Positions 19,157 to 28,522 of a stretch of DNA of 64,000 bases are shown in pieces. Below the pieces are notes generated by a model. The model did no database searches and had not been told where the DNA came from. It was given only the letters and a program-made list of their open reading frames with translations. Position 1 is the stretch's first letter. Each line of letters opens with the position of its first letter. Source of the stretch: Rhodococcus tibetensis. GTDB lineage: Bacteria > Actinomycetota > Actinomycetes > Mycobacteriales > Mycobacteriaceae. The stretch is from contig NZ_JANFQF010000012.1 in assembly GCF_024438035.1 (NCBI RefSeq), forward strand, positions 142,437 to 206,436, read 5' to 3'. The position numbers and the translations under genes are program-made.

Positions 19157-19951
19157 TCAGATGCTGTTCTGCCTCAAGTCGATTCGCTCGCCCTGCTCGG
19201 TGCGCCAGAAACTCCATCCGTCGTGCGTCTCCATGTCACCGCTGATGTGACTGGCAACCGCACTGGCCGCGGTGGTCGGATCGGGAAAGCGGCGGCCCTG
19301 CATCGGACCGCGCATGATTTCGAGGCTGTGCGTCTTTGAGTCGAAGCGCCCCACCAACCGGTACCCTTCGAAGTCGGCGACCACCTCGAGTCGGGTATCG
19401 ATCTCTTCGTCCGGCAGTGCGGCCGCTTTGGCCGGCTTCTTCCGGGCGTTCGACCGCGCCAGAGCGTCGGCGTGCAGCGTCTCCGCGGTTTTGGCCCGCT
19501 GCGCGTCGCTGTATCGGCTCGGGTCCTTCTCCCCCGACAGTCCGAGCAGATCCCAACGTCCGCGACCGTGCGCGACACGACTCAGCGGAATCGCGTGGTG
19601 CCCGGTTCGCGTGCGACCGGGCGTGTCCATCATCCACAGGTCCACCTCGGCGCGGATGTCGTCGGCGACCTCGGCGGAGGGCACCACGAAGAACTCATGG
19701 GGCGAGCTCGCCAGGTCGACGAACACCCAGAACTGCGAGCCCGTGTCATCGTCGTCGAGCGACTCGTCCTGCTTACGTGCCTGCCAGTCGCCGCTGAGCT
19801 TGGACCGAACCCGCACGATGCGACTCTGACCGTCATCACCCCACACCTGAACGGGATTGCGCCGCGAATGGGTGAGCCGAACTGCCTTGCCGCCCCGCTC
19901 TGTGACGTCGGCAATGAAAGCCTGGATTCCCCGGCTGGCGGTGTCTTCCAC
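19157..19951 (-). CDS. Possible PD(D/E)XK-like plus DUF4357-like two-domain protein
   Basis: A 264-residue protein. Residues 1-140 (IRVRSKLSGDWQARKQDES, FWVFVDLASSPHEFFVVP, HHAIPLSRVAHGRGRWDLL) have the order of standalone restriction-like folds in which a Lys-rich strand is followed by WVFVDL and an ...VVPS edge; the catalytic residues are not clear by eye. Residues 190-264 (GYRLVGRFDS, MQGRRFPDPTTAASAVASH, GWSFWRTEQGERIDLR) resemble the DUF4357/RAMA-type module seen with restriction systems. GTG at 19951 is the only sensible start. No methylase or helicase partner lies nearby, so it is a lone protein and its function is open. Confidence 0.6.
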   Translation of the reverse strand: MEDTASRGIQAFIADVTERGGKAVRLTHSRRNPVQVWGDDGQSRIVRVRSKLSGDWQARKQDESLDDDDTGSQFWVFVDLASSPHEFFVVPSAEVADDIRAEVDLWMMDTPGRTRTGHHAIPLSRVAHGRGRWDLLGLSGEKDPSRYSDAQRAKTAETLHADALARSNARKKPAKAAALPDEEIDTRLEVVADFEGYRLVGRFDSKTHSLEIMRGPMQGRRFPDPTTAASAVASHISGDMETHDGWSFWRTEQGERIDLRQNSI

Positions 19952-20076
19952 TTGTGTACGTGTCCATCCGTGATGCTGCGTCCCGTACGCAGGTGGAGAG
20001 AGGTGTGGCGACGGGTTTGCACAGCACGACTCGGCGTTCTTCCCTCACCATACGTGCAACTACCCGCCCAGCGGTA

Positions 20077-21810
20077 TCACCCGAGCGTGCGAGCCGCTTC
20101 CCGCGCCTCGACGAAAAACCACGACGACACCAGCGCGCCGGGATCGACGATGCCGCGTGACGCCTCGCCGACGTAACTGGCCCGGCCGCGGCTCGCCGTG
20201 ATGCCCGCGGTAGCTTCGGCCCCCCGCGTCGCGGCGTCGGCTGCGTCGGCGAGCCCGTCGAGTAAGCCCCCGCCGGTGTCGACGGCCGATTCGAGCGCGA
20301 CGACGGCGGGCTCGATGGCGTCGATCATCGTCTTGTCGCCACGCTGCGCGCCGCCGAGTTCACGGATGGTGTCGAGACCTTGCCGCGCCGCTGTCGTGAC
20401 GGCCTCGAGGTCGAGTCCGCCCCCGCTGTCGGTGGCGGCGCGGTAGAACTGGCGGAACCAGATGCCGAACAGCGCTCCGGACGTGCCGCCCGCGTGAGAA
20501 AGATAGGCGTCGGACAACGACTCGAAGATGGTCGCCGGTGAGTAGGTGCCACGGATCTTGTCGACGTCCACGTGGTCGAGGGCGGCAACCATGTTGGTGC
20601 CGAAGTCGCCGTCACCGGCACGGCGATCGAGGTCGGTGAGGTTCGGCTCTTCGGCCAACACCCTTTCCACGAAGGTGCCGATCCATCGGCCGACAGCCGC
20701 CCGGCCCAGCGAGTCGGGGGTATCGGCGACATCGGCTGCACCTTCGCGGGAGGCCACCGCCGAACGGAACCCGGTGTCGGAAACGGCGGCGATACCGGCG
20801 AATTCACCTGTCGGCGCGTTGGGCCAGCCCGGCGCGGCGGTCGGTGCGTCCCACAACTCCAGGAGTTCGTCGTCACAGCGCACCAGCGTGATCGAGGCGC
20901 CCTCCATGTCGAGGGCGGTGACGAAGCTGCCGACCAGCGAACGGCGGAGCACCACATCTTTCTCGGCGAGGTAGTCCACGAGCTCCCCGAACAGCAGGTG
21001 CAGTTCCAGCGCAGGCGTGCCTCCGAGACCGTTCACTATCGCGATCACCGGGTCCCCGCTCTTCAGATCGAGCGCGGCGATCACGGGGTCGGCGAGACGG
21101 CGCACCAGCTTCGCCGCGGGCATGGAATCGGTGCGTTCGGTGCCCCGCTCACCGTGAATGCCGATACCTATCTCGATCTGCCCGTCCGGGAGGTCGAAGG
21201 ATGGGGCATCCGCACCGGGGACGGTGCACGGGCGCAACGCGACGGCCATACTGCGGGAGTTCCGCGCTGTCCGTCGCCCGAGCTCGGCAACGGTGCCGAG
21301 ATCGTCGCCGCGTTCCGCCGAAGCGCCACAGATCTTCTCGACGGCAATGGTGGCGGCCGTGCCCCGTCGCCCGGGACCACCGGCGCGGTCGGATGCGACA
21401 TCGTCGTCGACGAGGACGTGTTCCACGGCGATACCGTCCTCTTCGGCCATGTCGCCGGCGATCCGGAAGTTGAGCACGTCACCGGTGTAGTTCTTCACGA
21501 TGTGCACCACCCCACCGCCTGCCTCGACGGCTTTGGTGGCAGCCCGCACCTGGAGCGCATTGGGTGAACTGAACACCAGGCCCGGGCAGGCACCGGTCAG
21601 CATGCCGCGGCCGACGAACCCGGCGTGAAGCGGTTCGTGTCCCGACCCGCCACCCGACAGGAGTGCCACCTGACCGGTCGGCAACGGTTGCCGCCGGGTG
21701 AGGTATCCCGGTTCCGGATGCCACTCGAGGTCGTCGGTGGCGGCGACGGTCCCGCGGAGCGCGTCGACGACGAAGGACTTGGGCGAGTTCAGAAAATGTG
21801 CATGCGCCAT
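20077..21810 (-). CDS. dak: Dihydroxyacetone kinase, fused DhaK-DhaL
   Basis: A 577-residue single-chain kinase. The DhaK half has GGGSGHEPLHAGFVGRGMLTGA (from residue 53) and GIGIHGERG with the substrate-binding His219. The DhaL half starts near residue 360 and has RRAGDGDFGTNM for ADP-Mg2+ and HAGGTSGALFGIWF. A fused DhaK-DhaL is expected to use ATP rather than the PTS phosphocarrier DhaM, converting dihydroxyacetone to its phosphate. The ATG at 21810 starts AHAHFLNSPKSFV, the usual family N-terminus. No glycerol dehydrogenase or PTS gene is beside it. Confidence 0.92.
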   Translation of the reverse strand: MAHAHFLNSPKSFVVDALRGTVAATDDLEWHPEPGYLTRRQPLPTGQVALLSGGGSGHEPLHAGFVGRGMLTGACPGLVFSSPNALQVRAATKAVEAGGGVVHIVKNYTGDVLNFRIAGDMAEEDGIAVEHVLVDDDVASDRAGGPGRRGTAATIAVEKICGASAERGDDLGTVAELGRRTARNSRSMAVALRPCTVPGADAPSFDLPDGQIEIGIGIHGERGTERTDSMPAAKLVRRLADPVIAALDLKSGDPVIAIVNGLGGTPALELHLLFGELVDYLAEKDVVLRRSLVGSFVTALDMEGASITLVRCDDELLELWDAPTAAPGWPNAPTGEFAGIAAVSDTGFRSAVASREGAADVADTPDSLGRAAVGRWIGTFVERVLAEEPNLTDLDRRAGDGDFGTNMVAALDHVDVDKIRGTYSPATIFESLSDAYLSHAGGTSGALFGIWFRQFYRAATDSGGGLDLEAVTTAARQGLDTIRELGGAQRGDKTMIDAIEPAVVALESAVDTGGGLLDGLADAADAATRGAEATAGITASRGRASYVGEASRGIVDPGALVSSWFFVEAREAARTLG

Positions 21811-22288
21811 GCTCTCAGACTAAGCATCCACAGGAGGTTGCCGCGAAGCGATGGAGCGTTCTCGGCCTGTCACGGCGGCGGAGGCAACGGCGAGCGCTTC
21901 CTCGAGCTCCCGCCGGCCGCATTGCGATCCGAGCAGCATCGCGAGCCGCGTGAAGAAACCCTCTGACGAATGCCTGGCTCTCGGACGCACCGAGTGCCTG
22001 CGCGAGCGCACCGTCACCGTCGTCGAGCACTGCCAGATCGGTCGCGGGTTGAGCCTTTCCGAACTGGACCGGAGCGCACAGCTTCAAGTCCCACCAACAG
22101 ACATAGCGGTCACCCGCAGCCGTGAACAGGCTCGGTAATTCACCCGGAGATCGTCACGCCCGCAACGCCGGTGGAGGTCAGTAATCACTATCGACAGACA
22201 GAACACGAGACACCCGACGCAGGCTGCCCCGGCACTGCACTGTGTCGCACTGTGGGCGGGCGCTAGCGCCGGTCTGCATACTGTGCAA
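21811..22288. other. Gene-free stretch, possible remnant
   Basis: No convincing gene. On the minus strand two overlapping frames (about 21820-22087) give peptide-like runs such as FFTRLAMLLGSQCG and DLAVLDDGDGALAQ that could be pieces of one frameshifted gene, but I recognise no family. No terminator was found for the kinase gene, whose 3' end lies on the other side. Confidence 0.3.
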
Positions 22289-22585
22289 ATGATCCTGGAG
22301 CATGCAGTGCTGCAAGTAGCCCACGCGAGGGCAACGGAATTCGAATCCACATTCGGGCAGGCAAAGTCGATCATCTCGTCGATGCCCGGATTTCTGCGAC
22401 TGCGATTGTCACGCGGCCTCGAGCGACCCAACATCTACATACTGCTGGTCGAATGGGAAGAACTCGAGGACCACACCCACGGCTTCCGCCAATCGAGTGA
22501 ATACCAGAAATGGAGGAACCTGCTGCACCACTTCTACGATCCCTTCCCACTCGTCGAGCACTTCACTCCCGTCCACGACGCGTAA
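22289..22585 (+). CDS. Antibiotic-biosynthesis monooxygenase (ABM) family protein
   Basis: A 98-residue protein with the ABM pattern: MILEHAVLQV, AKSIISSMPGFLRLRLSRG, NIYILLVEWEELEDHTHGFRQS and YQKWRNLLHHFYDPFPLVEHF. Members are small dimeric ferredoxin-like proteins, often cofactor-free oxygenases or heme-degrading enzymes. The ATG at 22289 was preferred over GTG at 22283; neither has a good ribosome site. It stands alone between two gene-free stretches. Confidence 0.8.
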   Translation: MILEHAVLQVAHARATEFESTFGQAKSIISSMPGFLRLRLSRGLERPNIYILLVEWEELEDHTHGFRQSSEYQKWRNLLHHFYDPFPLVEHFTPVHDA

Positions 22586-22934
22586 GGCCGCACACGGAAG
22601 GCGTAGTTACCGGGAAGCGGATACCAGCAAGGCGTAGTAGATCGACATCTGGTGACTGCGAGGAGAACGATCACTGCAAACGTCGGTAGCCACGACCCGC
22701 GCCTCGGCAGGGCGGGGTGTAGTACGGGACCACCACCAGTGCGCCGGCAAACATCGGGCTCTGAGACCGGCTTGCCGGCAAACGGTTCGCTTGGGTGCAT
22801 TTCCAACCTCCCTACAGACGATCATGCATGCTCTCCCCTCACTCTCGGCGGGAACTTCTGAACCGGTCATCTGATGCAATACCGGTCTCAATGGCCCCAT
22901 AGTCGCTGGTGGCGCGACTGTTAGTACTGCGGCG
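22586..22934. other. Gene-free stretch
   Basis: I see no gene, RNA or strong hairpin here. The frames present are short and have no family resemblance. It separates the ABM gene from the decayed toxin-immunity pair. Confidence 0.4.
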
Positions 22935-23557
22935 TCACCACGGGTTGTTCACTCTGTCCTTGGCGATATCAATATTGGCCTGAATCTCTTTGAAACTTCC
23001 ATGCTTTGTCCAATCGCCGCTGCCGAATTCGTAGACGGGTGCTGTTGCTCGGTTCGCGTCGTTTCGGGAACCTGTCGTCACGATGAAGTACGCCTCTTCG
23101 GGGCCGCCGATGGCGATCAGGTCATCGAAGGAACCGACGCCGAGATCCTTCGGTGTCAGCTCGGCGCTATCGAGCCAGATGGAAGGTTTCGCTTCTTGGG
23201 AGAATCCTGAGCGATGTCGTCGAGTGCGTAGAGGCTGTCGCCTCCGCAGTAGAACCGCCACCCGTTGACGTGGTGCAGCCATTCCTTATACTGCACATCG
23301 AATTTCATCCCGAGCCGGCTTTCGGCGGCGATAATGTCCGCGTCCGTTGCCGGGGGTCCGGGCGTGGTCAGCATCCAGGCGTCGTCGTGCCCCTTATCTT
23401 TCTGTCGTTCGTATTCCGCCTGCTGCTCGTGCTCCAGCGTTTCGATGGCGGTGCTCCACCAGTCCGTTTCGCCCGCTCCGGTCGACGGAGATTGCGAACA
23501 CGCCCCGGCGACAACGAGTACCGTCAGGGGCGCGAAGGTGTTTCTCAGGTGCCGCAT
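22935..23557 (-). pseudogene. SMI1/KNR4-type immunity lipoprotein, frameshifted
   Basis: The protein starts at ATG 23557 with GGAGG upstream, has a signal-like hydrophobic stretch ending VVAGAC, then AESRLGMKFDVQYKEWLHHVNGW, SLYALDDIAQDS, which is the SMI1/KNR4 (SUKH) pattern. The frame then runs into a stop near 23156, but the neighbouring frame continues the domain (AKPSIWLDSAELTPKDLGVG, IGGPEEAYFIVTTGSRNDAN) to 22935. One indel near 23205-23215 explains both. SMI1/KNR4 proteins are the most common immunity proteins of bacterial polymorphic toxins. It lies 63 bases downstream of the toxin remnant. A lipoprotein form would protect outside the membrane. Confidence 0.75.
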
Positions 23558-23620
23558 ATGTGGCCTCCGGGCAAGAATCGACTTCATATAACGGGCCGTT
23601 CGATGATTAATCACGTTGCA

Positions 23621-24507
23621 TCAGGTCCCAAGATACGTGGGAGGCGTGCTGAGACCCGGTGACGGGAATCCGGGGGACGGTGAACACTGATTCGCAGCGT
23701 CATAGTCGCCTGGAACGAATGCCAAGACACGGTAGCCCTGAGAATACGACGTGCCCTGGCCACCGATGGCAGAGTTGAGTCCCGCGTCCATCGGAAGCCA
23801 CGACACCGGGTCGGATTGCCGGGTGGCGGTCCTGTCCATTGGGTATCAGGAACGTGACCAGCAACGAGCCCGCCTTCGTACTTTCCGGGGTTCGCGGATT
23901 TCTCGCGGCCGATAGCCGCCTTGGCGCTTCACCGAGCGCACCGCCGGTGGATGTCTTCTGTGCCGGACCACCCGGGCCATTTGTGTAAGCATTCGCGCCG
24001 GCGATATACGCCGCGCGCTGAGCCACGATGTCGGGCGTGACGGGCGCTCCTTGCTTTTGTAGCAGACGGCGACAAGCCCCTCGCAATCCTTGGACCTGTC
24101 CGTTTTGTCGGAGCAATCTCGACGTTGCCGCGTGAGGAATCGGTCCCGGTATGCTTGGTACCACTCGTCTTTGAACTCGGACCAGACTTCTTGTTTGATC
24201 TGATCTTTCGTCCCGAACGCGCCGCGGTTGAGCGTGTTGACGCGGTCTATGACCTTCTGGACAAGTATCGGATCGGAGCCCTCGCCTTCGAGCGGGCCGC
24301 CGACTCGGTGACGACTTCGTGAATCTCTTCACGGCTCATGACAGTGCACCCGAGTGAACATCCCGTCTCATGGAGAGGGCGCGTGATCGGCTCAAGCCCG
24401 CCGCTGGGCGGCGGACCGCCGTCGGATGAGCCAGCGCCGGGGAGATGCTGTGGAGCCGGAACCGGCTGCCCCGGCAATACCGGCGGCACATGGCCCGGAA
24501 CGGCCAT
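23621..24507 (-). pseudogene. Polymorphic toxin C-terminus, Ntox15-like nuclease domain, degraded
   Basis: Reading across three frames from ATG-like 24507 downward gives: a Pro-rich linker, MSREEIHEVVTE, then (shifted) DPILVQKVIDRVNTLNRG and IKQEVWSEFKDEWYQAYRDR, then (shifted) YIAGANAYTNGPGGP, then KYEGGLVAGHVPDTQWTG, and finally WLPMDAGLNSAIGGQGTSYS to the stop at 23621. The HVPD matches the HxxD of the Ntox15 (polymorphic toxin type 15) nuclease family, and LNSAIGGQ matches its conserved (V/L)NSSIGSQ region. At least three frameshifts are needed. An in-frame Pro/Asp-rich stretch continues upstream to about 24790, interrupted by TAA at 24526. No secretion domain (WXG/LXG) survives. Confidence 0.6.
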
Positions 24508-24994
24508 GGGGCCGTTGAGGTTTGGTTAAACGGTGAGTGGTGAGTTCGCATCGGGATTGGTTTCGGTGACCAACCCCTCGCCCGAGTCGGCACCGGGATC
24601 GGCCGGATCAGCCGGATCGAACGGCTCGTCTTCCGGCTCCGGACCCGGGTCATAGCAGGTGTACGGCACCGGAGGCGGCGGCACCGGTCCCGGATCACCG
24701 GGATGCGCGGACAGCCATAACGACTCCCACGCATCGTTGTCTATCCCCCTCGTGAACACGTGATCGAGGGGCGGGCACGCCGGAAGTGATGCCCCACGAC
24801 CCCCCGCACGGCTTGGGGAGCGGTAACAGACAACTTTCACCAAACGCGCGGCCACTGTGACAGGTCACCGCGAACACGAGGCTGACATTGGCGCAAAGAA
24901 CAGTGGCTAAGGTCGAGGTCGGAGAGGCTATTTCACGCGCATACTTCGGGGGCAGGCGCCGTCGCACGACGAAAGATCAGAAGGGTGTGGCTTT

Positions 24995-25744
24995 GTGACC
25001 ACAGACCAAGAAGTTGCACAGCTCCTGTCGACGCGGAATCCGTTCCACGATCTCGAACCGATCAACGTCGACCAGTTGAGCGACGACGAGGCCGGCACCA
25101 TCCCCCGGTGGTGGAGCGATACGCAAACCTCGAGCAATCCCGTCGACGTCGCGATCCGGGCATGGGAGGACGCGGTCCCCGGGGGACTTCCGCGCACCAC
25201 ACCGATCATCCGCGACGCCGCACCAACTATCAGACTTTGCCGGGCGACCCGCTACGGAGAAGTCCGGACCGAGATCGTCTTGGCCTACATCTTCGGCGAA
25301 TCGGACTCGTCGTATTATGCGGTTGGGTATGGGCTGGCGCCGTTGGCGCAGAAGGAACTTCCGTTATTCGCTGCCGGGGTCGAACCAGGACTCGAACGCT
25401 TCTATACGACCGTGCAGAACGGATTCTTCAACGAAGACTTCATCGGTCTGATGCCAGCACAGGACATGCCGCGGATTTCGAACTTCGGGGAGGCAGCCGA
25501 TTTCAAGTACGTCGCCCAATCGCGGGACCCGGTGACCAACGAACTACGAGATTTCGTGAAGATCCCGGAATCTGAACTACCCGACATCGACCACATCTCC
25601 GACAACGCAGTGACACTGGATATACGCGACGACACCGGGCGTGTGTGGGAAATGTGGCACGGAGGCCTCGAACGAGTCGACAGCACAATCTGGGATGCGA
25701 TCGACAAGTGGGTGGCACGCCTGTTCGGCATCGACGACCACTGA
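24995..25744 (+). CDS. Unrecognised protein beside the toxin remnant
   Basis: A 249-residue soluble protein, acidic, without a signal or membrane segment. I do not recognise the family. Features are the N-terminal TTDQEVAQLLSTRNPFHDLE, a middle LAYIFGESDSSYYAVGYG, the aromatic stretch ERFYTTVQNGFFNEDFIGLMP and a C-terminal GRVWEMWHGGLERV. The FYTTVQNGFF...LMPAQDM run is faintly like SMI1/KNR4 domains, and its position, divergent from a toxin-immunity remnant, makes an immunity role conceivable. GTG at 24995 has GAAGGG at a slightly long spacing. It is intact while its neighbours are broken. Confidence 0.5.
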   Translation: MTTDQEVAQLLSTRNPFHDLEPINVDQLSDDEAGTIPRWWSDTQTSSNPVDVAIRAWEDAVPGGLPRTTPIIRDAAPTIRLCRATRYGEVRTEIVLAYIFGESDSSYYAVGYGLAPLAQKELPLFAAGVEPGLERFYTTVQNGFFNEDFIGLMPAQDMPRISNFGEAADFKYVAQSRDPVTNELRDFVKIPESELPDIDHISDNAVTLDIRDDTGRVWEMWHGGLERVDSTIWDAIDKWVARLFGIDDH

Positions 25745-25944
25745 CAGCTGTTCTCACCTCTATCTGACCGGCACATGCGATCGGTGCGGCCTACTAAACC
25801 TAAATCCACCGATCGACTGATGTATTCGTGCTGAGTTTCGTTGTGCGGCAGCGAGGAGGTTACGGGCGTGGGTGATCGTCCGACCTGCGTGTCGGAGTGT
25901 TCCACTGGGGCTTTCGCGTCGAGGGCGGGCAGGTGTCGCGGGTG

Positions 25945-27379
25945 TTAGACGATGATCGGGTGATTTCGGCCGAATGTTCTGTCGAACAGGGTGTTCCACG
26001 CTGTTTCCCACGGCCAGTCGGTCGGTAGGTGCAGCGTCAACCGTCGGGCCGAAGAGGCGATGTGCGCGGGGACCGACACAATGGTGCGGCGGAGGGTGCC
26101 GGTAGTCGCTTTCGTCAGCTTCGGGTCAGCCGTGAGGCTGCCGGCGGCACGGGTCAGGTTGAATGCCATCACCGCGCAGACGAGCCAGGCGGCGTTCGCC
26201 GAAAACGAGTTCGACGGCAGATGGGCGAGTGCGGAGTTCTTCAGGTCCGCGTGCACCTGCTCGATGACGGCGTGCTGACGGTGGGTCTTGTCGGCGGCGA
26301 CGGTATCGACCTCGTCGGGGTCGGTGGTAGTGAAGAAGGCGTGGAACCGCCAGATGTCGAACAACGTGCCCTGGTCCTGGTCTTTCTTCGGTCGCAGGTC
26401 GGGGATGCGGCGCACCACCAGCCGCCCGGGGATCTGGTGGGCTTTCTTCTGCGAGGTGAACGCGGTGAACGGTATCTCGGCGACCTCCGCCCGCGAGATC
26501 CAGGTGTCGGTGCCCTCGTCGTAGACGGCGTCGGTGTATTCGATCGGCGTCCACGCGGACTCGTCGGCGTCGATGGATGCGATCGCCCGCTTGATGGTGG
26601 AGGTCAGGCGCACGGTGACCGACACATCGGCGCCGGCACGAATCGCGGCACTGATGGTGGGATGGCCGTAGAAGGCGGAGTCGCCGCGGACCAGAACCTT
26701 CGGCGCGCCGTCCCCGCTGGTTCCTGCAGCCTGGGTGCGCAGCCGGTCTACGGTGGCCAGGGCGTCGGAGACCATCCGGGCGGCGCCGCGTGCGGAGCCG
26801 CAGGCTCCGCGGCGCAGGCGTTGGGTGAGGATCACCGGCGCCGCGGTCTCCGTGGTGACGGTGGTGAGCAGTGCGTTCAGCCCGCGGATCCCGGAGTAGC
26901 CGTAGCCGGAGCCTTGTTTGCCGTGGCCGTGGACCTCGATGATCGCAAAAGTCGATATCGACCATGATTCGCCCGGTGTCGATTCCACCGACCAGGGGCG
27001 TTCGGTCGGCGAGAGCGCTCAGGAACCTCGAGGCGACGGCGTCGAGTTGCCGCACGTGTCCGAAGGTGAATTCGCGGAGGAACGATCCCAGCGTGGACGG
27101 TGCGTACGGGCGGTCGAAGACGGTTCCCATCGCGCCGTGCCGCAGGATCGCCAGGTCGGCGATGCTGTCGGCGCCGGCGACCATCCCGCCGATCAGGGAC
27201 CCGATCTTGCGGCCGGCATGGGATCCTTTGTCGGTCGGCACGCTCAGGTGCTGATCGGCGAGGGTGAGCAGGCCGCTCGCCTGGGCCAATGCCATCACCG
27301 GGACCAGTCCCGCGGTCGCCATCAGATTCGGATCGTCGAACCTGGCCGCGGCGACGGGGCGCGTGTGAGATAGTTGCAT
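25945..27379 (-). mobile_element. IS1380-family insertion sequence
   Basis: The transposase remnant fills 25945-27379; flanking DNA of up to about 100-200 bases on each side probably belongs to the element. I could not fix the terminal inverted repeats or a target duplication by eye: CCTCTAT occurs in the same orientation near 25757 and 27454 but does not give matching ends. The local sequence is slightly richer in GC than the decayed region around it. Confidence 0.75.
25945..27379 (-). pseudogene. IS1380-family transposase with one frameshift
   Basis: From ATG 27379 the first frame gives FDDPNLMATAGLVPVMALAQ, then a first catalytic VDID. It then leaves frame at a run of four T (complement of 26947-26950); the next frame continues AIIEVHGHGKQGSGYGYSG, VRGDSAFYGHPT (second catalytic Asp) and IEQVHADLKNSALAHLPS (catalytic Glu) to the stop at 25945. 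Removing one T restores a single reading frame of about 478 residues, so either a one-base insertion inactivated the copy or it is a homopolymer sequencing error. Programmed shifting is not usual for this family. Confidence 0.85.
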
Positions 27380-27499
27380 CCGCGAGATGCCCTTCCGCGT
27401 GGCTGAATCTGACCCTAGAGAAGTCTTATTCTTCCACTACGACAGGGCATTTCGCCTCTATAACACTCTCAGCCGCTCATACCAATCGGTGCATCCAGG

Positions 27500-28069
27500 C
27501 TAAACTTCATCCCTAGGAGTCGCCGGTGACCCCGCGACGAGCACACGTTGGCTCAGTGCCACAAGGGTGCCGACGATGCCCTCGCGAACCGCGACATCAG
27601 TGATGATGCCACCGCTGTCGATCATGGTGGGTATCACCGGCAGGTGGACACACCCTTCCTCGACGATCGCGGCACCGGTGTAGTTCAGTACCAATCGCAG
27701 CGACGCGTGGGCATTGGCCGCGTTCGTCGCGTTGGCGGAAACGTTGATCCACGCTGTGGGCTTGTCACCGATCTCGATACCGCCCACAGTCCAATCGAGC
27801 AGATTCTTGAACGAGCCGGGCAGTGCCCCCGCGTATTCCGGAGTGCAGATGAGCAACGCAGCCGCGCTGTCGATTTGCTTGCGTAGGTCGACCACCGCCT
27901 CCGGCAACGGATCGTGGTCGTCATCCGGGTTGAAGTGTGGCAGGTCTCCTATTCCCAGGTATGGCACGCCGCGGAAGCCAGCGGGAATCAGGGTTTCCGC
28001 CGTGCGCAGGAGCGCCGAGTTGCTTGATCTGCCGCGCAGGCTCCCCGAAACCAGCAAGATGTCCGACAT
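27500..28069 (-). CDS. NADPH-dependent FMN reductase / quinone reductase
   Basis: A 189-residue flavodoxin-fold protein. LLVSGSLRGRSSNSALLRTA is the phosphate-binding loop of the NADPH-dependent FMN reductase family; CTPEYAGALPGSFKNLLDW is its second hallmark. Such enzymes reduce FMN or quinones, or act as chromate or azo reductases. The ATG at 28069 has AAAGGAG at ideal spacing. The next gene upstream is only a fragment of a multidrug transporter, so the original operon context has been lost. Confidence 0.88.
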   Translation of the reverse strand: MSDILLVSGSLRGRSSNSALLRTAETLIPAGFRGVPYLGIGDLPHFNPDDDHDPLPEAVVDLRKQIDSAAALLICTPEYAGALPGSFKNLLDWTVGGIEIGDKPTAWINVSANATNAANAHASLRLVLNYTGAAIVEEGCVHLPVIPTMIDSGGIITDVAVREGIVGTLVALSQRVLVAGSPATPRDEV

Positions 28070-28115
28070 AGTTCACTCCTTTCAGATTGACTGCAGTGGG
28101 TGGCGCATCGAACTG

Positions 28116-28328
28116 TTACTCGACGTCGATTGTTGCCGACTCGTGCAGGTCCTTCGTCCGGACGAGGGCGTAGGCGATCAGCGAACCGACACCACAAACC
28201 AACGCACACACGATCATCACCGAGATGAAGGCATTTGAGAACACGCTCTGCGCGGCAGCCTCGATCTGTTGACCGGCGACGCCCGGCACAACAGCACTCA
28301 GCTCGTTACCCGCACCGGCCGCATTGGC
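28116..28328 (-). pseudogene. C-terminal fragment of an MFS (DHA2-type) transporter
   Basis: About 70 residues ending in one hydrophobic helix, AFISVMIVCALVCGVGSLIAYALVRTKDLHES, preceded by GNELSAVVPGVAGQQIEAAAQSVF. This is the last loop and last membrane helix of 14-helix EmrB/QacA-type exporters. The remaining 13 helices are missing: the upstream sequence is unrelated low-complexity Cys/Arg-rich frame. It sits 46 bases upstream of the reductase gene. Confidence 0.65.
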
Positions 28329-28522
28329 ATGCCGAGCAGAAGGGCCACCACGGATTGCGGACAGAGCACCGTCCGCGACGGAACCTGCCGCGCAACATCG
28401 ACCCTTCTGGTTGTGCCGACCTCGGTTGCAGTTCAGGGTCGATAGCCGCCGCGCCGAGCCTTCACCGCGCGGCAACAGTCCACACACCGGGGTTCCGTGC
28501 TCATGTGGAACTCCCACCAGGG

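Noticed and set aside
25745..27499. Exact ends of the IS1380 element
   Set aside because: The candidate CCTCTAT repeats are in the same orientation and do not bracket matching inverted repeats, so no boundaries are claimed.
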